This document shows, in pieces, positions 17,968-24,728 of a DNA stretch of 46,122 bases. The notes under the pieces were generated by a model. The model did no database searches. It saw nothing but the letters and a program-made list of their open reading frames with translations, and had not been told where the DNA came from. The DNA comes from Spirochaetales bacterium. Its GTDB lineage: Bacteria > Spirochaetota > Spirochaetia > JABMQR01. Positions within the stretch are counted from its first letter, which is position 1, and each line of letters opens with the position of its first letter. The position numbers and the translations under genes are program-made. The DNA is taken from the NCBI GenBank assembly GCA_018399255.1, contig JAGYPA010000028.1:1-46122 (forward strand), in the 5' to 3' direction.

Positions 17968-18929
17968 ACGGTCTCTCCTGTTTTCCCCACAAGTAATATA
18001 GCATGTTGTATGCAGGAGACCTTGAGTTCTGCGCCGCTGGTGCAGATGGTTTCACCGTCAGCATGAACAGCCATGCCTCCTTTGATGCATTTCAAGTCGA
18101 TTGCTTTAGTGGTGTCAGTTATTGTGTTTGAAAGAGAATCCTGAGTTCCCCGGGTGTAATGCAGCATCGTTTTTAGAAGTACTCCCCGCCTTCCATGGCG
18201 TGTCATGCAGATATTAAGCAGACCATCATCCTGGATGCTGTTCGGTGCCATATAAAAGGTACCCCCCATGCGGCGCCCGTTCATGATCGAAACCAGGACG
18301 GGGTTTTCTGTAACGGTTTTGCCGTTGTATGATATTTTCAGGGTTGGCGGAGGAGGGTAGACTATAAGAGTTTTCAGGGCGCCGAGGGCATAACCGGCAG
18401 CCCCGTGAATATGCCGCATTTTTGCGGCTTCAAGTCCTACAATGGTATCAAATCCCACTCCGATTCCGTTGACAAAGTATCTGCCCTCAGGGTAGTCGCC
18501 TCCTGCTGCCAGGCCGATATCAAAAGGCCGGACTTTTGGAGCCAGAAACAGTTCCAGACCTTCCTGAAGCGACTGAGGCAGATCAGCCCCGAAAGAAAAG
18601 TCGTTGCCTCTGCCGATTGGCAGAACTCCGAAAAGGGGGGTGGATATAACTTGTTCGCTGTTCATAGTCAGCCGAGGGCTTTTACTGCCGGCTGCAAGAC
18701 CGTTTACTACCTCATTGCAGGTTCCGTCACCCCCGGCTGCTATGACAGCTGTCTCGGGATCAAGACACAAGCCTGCGGCTATGTCTATGGCATGACCTGG
18801 CTTTTCTGTAATATGCATCCGGTAGGCAAGGGTATGGGATTCCATAAATTCCCGAATAATGGGAACCGTTTTTATACCGTTTCCCTTGCCTGCCTCCGGA
18901 TTAAGGATTATTTCGTATTTTCTGATCAT
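17964..18929 (-). CDS. Diacylglycerol kinase-catalytic-domain lipid kinase (DagK/YegS family)
   Basis: Soluble ATP-dependent lipid kinase of the DAGK/LCB5 family, probably phosphorylating diacylglycerol. The nucleotide-binding signature is GGDGT at 66-70 (IAAGGDGTCNEVVNGL), followed by LPIGRGNDFSF. The C-terminal beta-sandwich domain is complete, ending in a tail with ADGE typical of DgkB. The length of 321 residues is normal. The start has AGGAAG about 6 nt upstream. It is first of a two-gene minus-strand operon with the PlsC-like gene. Confidence 0.9.
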   Translation of the reverse strand: MIRKYEIILNPEAGKGNGIKTVPIIREFMESHTLAYRMHITEKPGHAIDIAAGLCLDPETAVIAAGGDGTCNEVVNGLAAGSKSPRLTMNSEQVISTPLFGVLPIGRGNDFSFGADLPQSLQEGLELFLAPKVRPFDIGLAAGGDYPEGRYFVNGIGVGFDTIVGLEAAKMRHIHGAAGYALGALKTLIVYPPPPTLKISYNGKTVTENPVLVSIMNGRRMGGTFYMAPNSIQDDGLLNICMTRHGRRGVLLKTMLHYTRGTQDSLSNTITDTTKAIDLKCIKGGMAVHADGETICTSGAELKVSCIQHAILLVGKTGETV

Positions 18930-19220
18930 ATATACTTCCTAAAACTTTCAGAGAAAATTTCATAAATCTCGAGCAAATTTCAAGACGGCATCTTTTGTTA
19001 TATCCAAATTCCGAAAGTGCTTCAGCTGTCTGCGATTGTCCATCATATCATAATGAAGTTGAAAAAAGGAAGCACTAAAAAATTGCGCTAAAAAAATGCA
19101 CCCCGCCCGCCTTCCGAACGGTTTTCGTGAGGCGAATAACTGAGGGTAGTTCATTCTATCGCTAAAAAAATACCCTGTTCTACAACATTTTAACAATCGT
19201 AAAAGTATTAATTTGTTAAA

Positions 19221-19250
19221 AGTATTGCAATACTCTCCAGTGGAGAGTAT
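19221..19250. promoter_or_regulatory. Two overlapping palindromes, candidate operator
   Basis: AGTATTGCAATACT (19221-19234) is a perfect 14-bp palindrome. It shares its AATACT arm with a second palindrome, ATACTCTCCA-G-TGGAGAGTAT (19230-19250), with perfect 10-nt arms. The pair lies about 120 nt upstream of the sulfur-operon -35 box. A T-rich run follows, so on the plus strand the second palindrome could also act as a terminator. Operator function is inference. Confidence 0.55.
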
Positions 19251-19371
19251 TTTGTGTTTTTTTGCATATGCTAGTTATCTAATTCCTTGTTGTATATGTA
19301 ATTTAAATAATAGGTTACAATTAATATAATGTAATAGATAAAAATAAATTGAAAAAACAGTAAGAAATATG

Positions 19372-19400
19372 TTGATAAATTTGCTAATATTATATAGAAT
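19372..19400 (+). promoter_or_regulatory. Promoter of the sulfur-trafficking operon
   Basis: TTGATA (19372-19377), exactly 17 nt, TAGAAT (19395-19400), each one mismatch from consensus. The predicted transcript starts near 19407, giving a leader of about 77 nt that ends in a strong AAAAGGGGG ribosome binding site before ATG 19484. Confidence 0.7.
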
Positions 19401-19483
19401 TTTATCGAATATATGAAACAGCCTTTTTGAGAGCTGGGAATATATACATCGATACTTAATCTTTTAAAAGGGGGTAAGATCCT

Positions 19484-20179
19484 ATGGGTGAAATACAGAG
19501 GAGCGGCTCCGGTATTCAGAGAAGCCAATCTTCACGTTCCAGTTCCAGGAAACCCAAGAAGAGCCAGATACCTTATGCTGTTGCTGTCTTTGCTGCCATT
19601 GCGGCGGTCGGCATTATATTATCGACCGTATCTGCACAATTAAGCATTTTCTGGTTTACCGGTTCGATTTTCGGGTTTATTCTGCAGCGGTCAAGGTTCT
19701 GCTTTACCGCTTCCATGAGAGATCCGGCTTTGACAGGAAGCACTACGGTAACAAGATCAGTACTTATTGCGTTTGCAATAACATCGATCGGCTTCTGGGC
19801 AATCAAATATGGTGCTTTTTTGAGAGGGATGCCGATACCGGGACAAGGGTATGTGGTGCCTGTCAGCTTCGCAACTGTTATCGGTGCCTTTATGTTCGGG
19901 ATCGGAATGGTTATAGCCGGAGGATGTGCTTCGGGTACTTTGATGCGTGTTGGAGAAGGCTTTACGATGCAGGCTCTTTCCCTGATCTTTTTTATTATCG
20001 GTTCGCTCTGGGGAGCCCACGATTTTGGCTGGTGGAAGCTGAACGTGATAAGCGAGGGCAAAGAAGTCTTTCTGCCGGATGTTTTTGGATGGGGCTGGGC
20101 GTTAGTTCTGCAGCTCCTGCTGATTGGTTGCCTGTTTGTCCTTGCCGACAAATGGGAGAACCGGAAAAAGGAATCTTAG
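19484..20179 (+). CDS. YeeE/YedE-family sulfur transporter, N-terminal half
   Basis: An inner-membrane protein of the YeeE/YedE (TsuA) family, whose single-chain member in Spirochaeta thermophila imports thiosulfate. After a basic, Ser-rich 28-residue tail come hydrophobic helices with the family motifs LQRSRFCFTASMRD (Cys73) and GMVIAGGCASGTLMRVGEG (Cys148). At 231 residues it covers only the N-terminal half of the roughly 350-residue single-chain proteins; the other half is encoded at 20838-21371. The conserved cysteines should relay the sulfur substrate. It is the first gene of the operon. Exact substrate (thiosulfate, persulfide or selenium compound) is inference. Confidence 0.9.
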   Translation: MGEIQRSGSGIQRSQSSRSSSRKPKKSQIPYAVAVFAAIAAVGIILSTVSAQLSIFWFTGSIFGFILQRSRFCFTASMRDPALTGSTTVTRSVLIAFAITSIGFWAIKYGAFLRGMPIPGQGYVVPVSFATVIGAFMFGIGMVIAGGCASGTLMRVGEGFTMQALSLIFFIIGSLWGAHDFGWWKLNVISEGKEVFLPDVFGWGWALVLQLLLIGCLFVLADKWENRKKES

Positions 20180-20236
20180 GATCAGCTGAAAAAGCTGCTG
20201 ATTAAACAAATATACAATGAAAGGAGAACTGATATT

Positions 20237-20464
20237 ATGGCTGAATATGAACTTGACTGTATGGGTGAAGCATGCCCGATCCCTCTGGTAAAAGCGGAAA
20301 AAAAACTCGCTGAACTGAACGTCGGCGATATCCTGATTGTCCAGATAGACCACAGCTGTGCCATGAAGAACGTGCCGGAATGGGCACGCAAAGAGGGGCA
20401 CAATGTAGAGATAGATGAAGTAGATGACGGCGAATGGGAAGTTGTCATCGAGAAAATGCACTAA
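20237..20464 (+). CDS. TusA/YeeD-type sulfur carrier protein, copy 1
   Basis: A 75-residue TusA/SirA-fold sulfur carrier. The active motif is CMGEACPIPLV, with the persulfide-forming Cys13 in CPIP; Cys8 and Cys41 (DHSCAMKNVPEWARKEGH) are additional and match the YeeD-like branch, in which a second cysteine helps handle sulfur delivered by YeeE. A good AAGGAG precedes the ATG. The protein is identical to copy 2, which starts 12 nt after this stop. Its place between the two YeeE halves suggests that it accepts sulfur directly from the transporter. Confidence 0.94.
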   Translation: MAEYELDCMGEACPIPLVKAEKKLAELNVGDILIVQIDHSCAMKNVPEWARKEGHNVEIDEVDDGEWEVVIEKMH

Positions 20465-20476
20465 AAGGAGCGTATC

Positions 20477-20704
20477 ATGGCTGAATATGAACTTGACTGC
20501 ATGGGCGAAGCTTGTCCGATCCCTCTGGTGAAAGCGGAAAAGAAGCTTGCTGAACTGAACGTCGGCGATATACTGATTGTCCAGATAGACCACAGCTGTG
20601 CCATGAAAAACGTGCCGGAGTGGGCGCGCAAAGAAGGGCACAATGTAGAGATTGACGAGGTTGACGACGGCGAGTGGGAAGTGGTCATCGAGAAGATGCA
20701 TTAA
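20477..20704 (+). CDS. TusA/YeeD-type sulfur carrier protein, copy 2
   Basis: Tandem duplicate of the preceding gene, exactly 240 nt downstream. The 75-residue protein is identical, including Cys8, Cys13 and Cys41, yet the genes differ at 22 nucleotide positions, every one a synonymous third-base change. AAAGGAG precedes the ATG. Two copies in one transcript should raise dosage of the carrier relative to the membrane protein. Long retention of an unchanged protein implies selection on both. Confidence 0.94.
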   Translation: MAEYELDCMGEACPIPLVKAEKKLAELNVGDILIVQIDHSCAMKNVPEWARKEGHNVEIDEVDDGEWEVVIEKMH

Positions 20705-20726
20705 AAATCACTACTGAAACTCCTGG

Positions 20727-20753
20727 CCGGTTACACCAAACCGGAAATTCCGG
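20727..20753 (+). other. Overlapping hairpins between tusA copy 2 and the YeeE C-half
   Basis: CCGGTT-ACACCA-AACCGG (20727-20744) and CCGGAA-A-TTCCGG (20741-20753) share four bases and so exclude each other. No T-tract follows. Together they may set the mRNA level of downstream genes relative to the tusA pair; this is inference. Confidence 0.4.
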
Positions 20754-20837
20754 GCCTGGACTGACCTTGCATGGCAGTCGGGCAGATTCGGCTTAACCGG
20801 CGGAGTTAAATTCCATAGAAAAGCGGGAGGTATCCGG

Positions 20838-21371
20838 ATGGATATCAAAAAAAATAAATTTTACAAAGCATGGTTTAAAGATGCCTGGCCTTACATCACC
20901 GGGGCAGTGCTCCTTTCTGTGTTTCAGATTTTCACCTTGGCTGCAACCGGAAACCCATGGGGTGTCTCGGGAGTGCTGGCCAACTGGGGAGCCTGGGTAT
21001 ATGAACTGGTCGGCGGAAGTGTTGACAAATGGTACTATTTTTCTAGTGAAGGTGCTCAGAGAACCCTTGAGACCGGGTTTTTTAAAGATCCCGGTACCAT
21101 GCGCAACCTGGGGATTATCGTAGGCGCTTTTTTTGCGGTACTGATGGCATCCCAGTTTAAAATCAAGAAATTGAAAAGTCTGCGGCAGGTAATAGCTGCT
21201 CTGCTGGGCGGACTGCTGATGGGCTATGGGGCCAGAATAGGATTCGGCTGTAATATCGGAGCACTGTTCAGTGGTATTGCCTCATTCTCACTTTCAGGAT
21301 GGGTTTACGCGCTTTTTCTCTTTGCAGGAGCGTATGTCGGCAGCAAACTGCTAGTCAAGTTTTTTATGTAG
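20838..21371 (+). CDS. YeeE/YedE-family sulfur transporter, C-terminal half
   Basis: A 177-residue membrane protein carrying the C-terminal YeeE/YedE signature GARIGFGCNIGALFSGIASF (Cys138), which supplies the third conserved cysteine of the family. The N-terminal part contains NPWGVSG and several helices. With the product of 19484-20179 it would reconstitute one complete transporter. GGGAGG precedes the ATG by about 9 nt. Splitting into two chains also occurs in PmpA/PmpB-type pairs, but here the two tusA genes lie between the halves. Confidence 0.9.
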   Translation: MDIKKNKFYKAWFKDAWPYITGAVLLSVFQIFTLAATGNPWGVSGVLANWGAWVYELVGGSVDKWYYFSSEGAQRTLETGFFKDPGTMRNLGIIVGAFFAVLMASQFKIKKLKSLRQVIAALLGGLLMGYGARIGFGCNIGALFSGIASFSLSGWVYALFLFAGAYVGSKLLVKFFM

Positions 21372-21444
21372 CTGATCATCTGCCGGAAGCCTTCAGAAGA
21401 ACGGACAAGTCAAGCAGATATGAATTATTAAGGAGTTATAATAG

Positions 21445-22665
21445 ATGCCTAGAGAAAAAAAGGTCGAAGAATATGATGTTGTGATTATAGGAGGAGGGGC
21501 TGCCGGGCTTACTGCGGGTATTTACTGCGGAAGGGCACGTCTGAATACTCTGCTGATAGAAAAAGCTCTGGTTGGCGGACTTGCCACCTATACCAATGAT
21601 ATTGAGAACTATCCGGGGTTTCCGGAAGGAGCTACCGGACTGGGATTGATGGAGCTGTTCCATAAGCAGGCTAAGAAATTTGGAGTCAAGTTCAAAGGTA
21701 CCGATGTAAAATCTGTAGAACTTGAAGGTCCGGTCAAGACTGTTGAAACTTTCAGAACCACCTATAAAGCCAAGGTTGTCGTGCTGGCTGTCGGCGGTCG
21801 CCCGAGAATCACCAGAGCGGAAAATGAAGAAGAATTTCTTTTTGACAAAGGTATTTCTTTCTGTGCTACCTGTGATGCGGCAGCTAATACCGGCAAGGAA
21901 GTACTGATTGTCGGAAGCGGTGATGCGGCCATAGAAGAGGGCATGTTTCTGACAAAATTTGCAAGCAAAGTCTATGTTTCCATCATGCATGATGAAGGAA
22001 CTATGGACTGCAATGAAATAGCCCGTAACGAAGCCCTTGAGAACCCTAAAATGGAATTTGTCTGGAATACCGTTGTCAAGCGGTTTGAAGGTGACGATCA
22101 CCTGCATACAGTAGTGCTTGAAGACCTGAAGACAGGAAACGAGAATCCTATCAAGGTTGACACTTGCTTTGAATTCATCGGCTATGTTCCAAATACCGAA
22201 TTCCTCAGAGACATAGTGGATATGAACAAACAGGGATATATTCTGGTTAACGATAAAATGGAAACCAACATAGAAGGTGTTTACTCAGCGGGTGATGCCA
22301 ACGAAAAATTTCTTAAACAGGTAGCCACAGCGGTAGGTGACGGTGCAATGGCTGGATACTGTGCCGAGCGGTATATTGCCGAAACAGACAAATATGAGAG
22401 TCAGATACTTGCTCGGGATCAGTTTGTCTATGTCTATGACGCATCATGTCCGAACTGCCAGAATAAGCTGAAGGAAATTGAGGCAATGGAAACAGAGACT
22501 GATGGACGAATCAGCTTTTCCAAGGCCGATGTCTACAAATCCAGGGGCATTTCCAACCGGATGGGCATTACCGAATTTCCGAGTATTGCAGTTGTTCGGT
22601 ACGGCAAGATAATCGATGTTATTACCGGGGACTTTACCAGACAACAGCTGGAAAGGTACCTCTAG
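21445..22665 (+). CDS. Thioredoxin reductase-like flavoprotein fused to a thioredoxin-like domain
   Basis: FAD-dependent disulfide reductase of 406 residues. The FAD site is VVIIGGGAAGLTAGIY near the N-terminus; the redox disulfide is C140-A-T-C143 in ISFCATCDAA; the pyridine-nucleotide fold starts LIVGSGDAAIEEG; and the C-terminal FAD motif is GVYSAGDAN. The usual NADPH-specificity motif HRRxxxR is absent (IMHDEGTMDCNEIA instead), so the electron donor may not be NADPH. From about residue 318 a thioredoxin-like domain follows, with C335-P-N-C338 and a cis-proline motif (TEFPS). Standard bacterial TrxB is about 310-320 residues and ends before this. In the sulfur operon it most likely reduces TusA or rhodanese persulfides, which is inference. 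Confidence 0.9.
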   Translation: MPREKKVEEYDVVIIGGGAAGLTAGIYCGRARLNTLLIEKALVGGLATYTNDIENYPGFPEGATGLGLMELFHKQAKKFGVKFKGTDVKSVELEGPVKTVETFRTTYKAKVVVLAVGGRPRITRAENEEEFLFDKGISFCATCDAAANTGKEVLIVGSGDAAIEEGMFLTKFASKVYVSIMHDEGTMDCNEIARNEALENPKMEFVWNTVVKRFEGDDHLHTVVLEDLKTGNENPIKVDTCFEFIGYVPNTEFLRDIVDMNKQGYILVNDKMETNIEGVYSAGDANEKFLKQVATAVGDGAMAGYCAERYIAETDKYESQILARDQFVYVYDASCPNCQNKLKEIEAMETETDGRISFSKADVYKSRGISNRMGITEFPSIAVVRYGKIIDVITGDFTRQQLERYL

Positions 22666-22679
22666 TCAAGGAGATTTGC

Positions 22680-23591
22680 ATGAAGGTAGGAAAAGTTATA
22701 GCCGGAAGTCTGACGGTGCTTCTGCTGCTCATATCTATTGCCGGCTGCGGTCATAATTATGCCGAGACCGGTACGGTACTAATAAGCGGCAAGGATGCTG
22801 TCAAGCTGATCGGTTCAGCCGATACAGTACTGGTAGATGCCCAGAAAGCTACATCCTATGCTAAGGAACATGCTGCTGGAGCTGTAAATATTGAAAGAAA
22901 CGCCATTGTGGTTACAAAGCAGGTTGTCAACATGCTTGCTCCCCCGGAAGTAATTGAAGAAGTGATGAGCAGCCGGGGTATTGGAAATGATACCCAGGTT
23001 ATTATTTATGATGATAATAACAATATGGATGCTGCCCGTCTCTGGTGGACTCTGCTTGCATATGGTCACACTAATGCCAAAGTGGTAAGCGGTGGTCTCC
23101 AGGAGCTCAAGCGGCGCGGAGTTACGATTACTACCGAACCGACTACGCTGAAAACTGCTTCTTTTACAGCCAGTCCGGTGGACTCCTCTATGCTTATAAC
23201 CGCAGAGGAAATAACGCAGGAGATGGGAAGGGAAGACAGCTCGATGGTGCTTGTCGATACAAGAACCATTGAAGAATTCGATGCAGGAACTATTCCTGGA
23301 TCGATTCATCTGAACTATGAAGGCAACAACTACTATGATGGAACCTTCCGTTCGATTCAGGATATAAAAATTCGCTATAAGGAAGAAGGCATAATGCCGG
23401 ATGATATGGTGGTCCTGTACTGCAAAACCTCGATTCGGGGCGCCCAGACCTATCTCGCGCTCTACAATGCCGGTTATCGCAACCTGAAACTTTACGACGG
23501 TGCATGGATTGACTGGATTCTTGATTCCAGTCGTCCGGTACAGAAACCCGAAGCGGTAAAAACTGAGTCTGTAATTCAGGACATGTCCTGA
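22680..23591 (+). CDS. Tandem-rhodanese lipoprotein
   Basis: An exported sulfurtransferase. The signal peptide ends in a lipobox SIAGC (Cys23), so it is lipid-anchored outside the inner membrane. Two rhodanese domains follow (about 35-150 and 165-295). In the first, the catalytic cysteine position reads IIYDDNNNMD, so it is inactive, as in many thiosulfate sulfurtransferases. The second has the active loop YCKTSIRGA with Cys248. The layout resembles SseA/TST-type enzymes moved to the periplasm. It begins 14 nt after the flavoprotein stop, with AAGGAG before the ATG. Donor (thiosulfate, mercaptopyruvate, polysulfide) is unknown. Confidence 0.9.
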   Translation: MKVGKVIAGSLTVLLLLISIAGCGHNYAETGTVLISGKDAVKLIGSADTVLVDAQKATSYAKEHAAGAVNIERNAIVVTKQVVNMLAPPEVIEEVMSSRGIGNDTQVIIYDDNNNMDAARLWWTLLAYGHTNAKVVSGGLQELKRRGVTITTEPTTLKTASFTASPVDSSMLITAEEITQEMGREDSSMVLVDTRTIEEFDAGTIPGSIHLNYEGNNYYDGTFRSIQDIKIRYKEEGIMPDDMVVLYCKTSIRGAQTYLALYNAGYRNLKLYDGAWIDWILDSSRPVQKPEAVKTESVIQDMS

Positions 23592-23592
23592 T

Positions 23593-23609
23593 CCAATTTG
23601 TTAAATTGG
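23593..23609 (+). other. Small hairpin between the two rhodanese genes
   Basis: CCAATTT-GTT-AAATTGG, a 7-bp perfect stem with a 3-nt loop in the 41-nt gap. No T-tract follows, so it is not an obvious terminator. Confidence 0.4.
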
Positions 23610-23632
23610 TAATACTTTCTGGGAGGAAAATA

Positions 23633-24625
23633 ATGTTAAAAAAATTACTTGGAATAGTTCTAGCTCTTTTACTGGTGTTTTCTGCAGCAGCATTGGTAAC
23701 CGGCTGCAGCAAAGCAGAAGAGCCGCAGGCGGCTGCCGCGGCACCAGCACCGGCTGCTGAAGTAAAAGCCGCTGAAGCGCCTGCAGCACCAGCTGCACCT
23801 GCGGTCGACCCGGTTGCTGAAGCAGCCTTGGCATATTTTGCCGAAAAAGCCGAAGACAACAACATGATTGCACAGGATGCCTTCGTCGAAAAGGTCCGTA
23901 ATGGTGAGGATCTCTTTATCCTCGATATCCGTCAGGCTGATGTGTATGCCGAAGGTCATATTGAAGGTGCTTACAATGCTCCCTGGGGGCCTGCTATTGC
24001 TGAGAGTCTCGATTTCCTGCCGGACGACCAGCCGGTTTATGTGTACTGCTACAGCGGTCAGACCGCAGGGCAGGCGGTTGCAGCACTTAATGTTGCGGGA
24101 ATTCCTGCAAAATCGGTCCGCTATGGATGGAATCTGGGAATATCAAAAGTTGAAGGTTATGAGGATGTCGTAAGTGCAGCTCCCAATCTCTTTGGTGAAT
24201 CTGAGGGAGTCAAGTTTGATGAAACTGTAAAAGCTGCGGTTGTAGATTATTTCAACAACCTTAAGTCAGACCCCAACGCACCGAGCAATATCATACCCGC
24301 CGCAAAGGCCAAGGAAATGATCGATGCTTCAGAAGGCGACGATTTAGTTGTTCTCTCAATTCGGCAGGCAGCTGATTTTGCTGCAAACCACATTCCCGGT
24401 GCGATTAATATCCCCTGGGCAAAGGGTATGCAGGAAGCTTTTTCCACCCTCCCGAAGGATGTAAAGATTATAACCTACTGCTACAGCGGCCAGACTGCGG
24501 GTCAGGCTGTAGCTATTCTCAGATTCCTGGGATATGATGCGGCATCTCTGAAAAGCGGCATGGGAACCCCTGTTACCGCACCGAGCGGCTGGATGAATGA
24601 AGGATTTCCCGTAGTCAGCAACTGA
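23633..24625 (+). CDS. Second tandem-rhodanese lipoprotein, both domains with catalytic Cys
   Basis: A 330-residue exported sulfurtransferase. The lipobox LVTGC puts the lipid-anchored cysteine at residue 25, followed by an Ala/Pro/Glu linker of about 40 residues that would hold the domains away from the membrane. Both rhodanese domains carry the same active loop, CYSGQTAGQAVA, with Cys139 and Cys283, so both should be active, unlike the preceding gene. A TTG upstream gives a longer frame, but GGGAGG sits 6 nt before ATG 23633. It is the last gene of the operon; a strong terminator follows. It is PspE-like in its short domains. Confidence 0.92.
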   Translation: MLKKLLGIVLALLLVFSAAALVTGCSKAEEPQAAAAAPAPAAEVKAAEAPAAPAAPAVDPVAEAALAYFAEKAEDNNMIAQDAFVEKVRNGEDLFILDIRQADVYAEGHIEGAYNAPWGPAIAESLDFLPDDQPVYVYCYSGQTAGQAVAALNVAGIPAKSVRYGWNLGISKVEGYEDVVSAAPNLFGESEGVKFDETVKAAVVDYFNNLKSDPNAPSNIIPAAKAKEMIDASEGDDLVVLSIRQAADFAANHIPGAINIPWAKGMQEAFSTLPKDVKIITYCYSGQTAGQAVAILRFLGYDAASLKSGMGTPVTAPSGWMNEGFPVVSN

Positions 24626-24648
24626 CAGCTGATACTCTGATTTAACTG

Positions 24649-24675
24649 AGCCCCGGTACCCTCCGGGGCTTTTTT
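24649..24675 (+). terminator. Terminator of the sulfur-trafficking operon
   Basis: An 8-bp GC-rich stem AGCCCCGG / CCGGGGCT with a 6-nt loop and six T. Located 24 nt after the last rhodanese gene. Confidence 0.95.
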
Positions 24676-24728
24676 GCGCTATACTGGGTTTCGTTCATTA
24701 AGTCATAAATTTAACGGAGAGCGTGCTT

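Larger units (their letters stand above)
18930..19483 (+). other. AT-rich intergenic region upstream of the sulfur operon
   Basis: 554 nt without a supported gene, very AT-rich from 19200 on. It holds the leader of the lipid-kinase gene (minus strand), two overlapping palindromes (19221-19250) and the sulfur-operon promoter (19372-19400). A 28-codon minus-strand frame (ending at 18960) has no ribosome binding site and I do not call it. Confidence 0.6.

Noticed and set aside
18960..19196. Small minus-strand frame ending in a short charged peptide
   Set aside because: No Shine-Dalgarno sequence, no recognisable family, and skewed composition; not enough to call a gene or a remnant.
20102..20701. 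Minus-strand open frame of 199 codons across both tusA genes
   Set aside because: It is internally repeated only because tusA is duplicated; it is a shadow of the two real genes.
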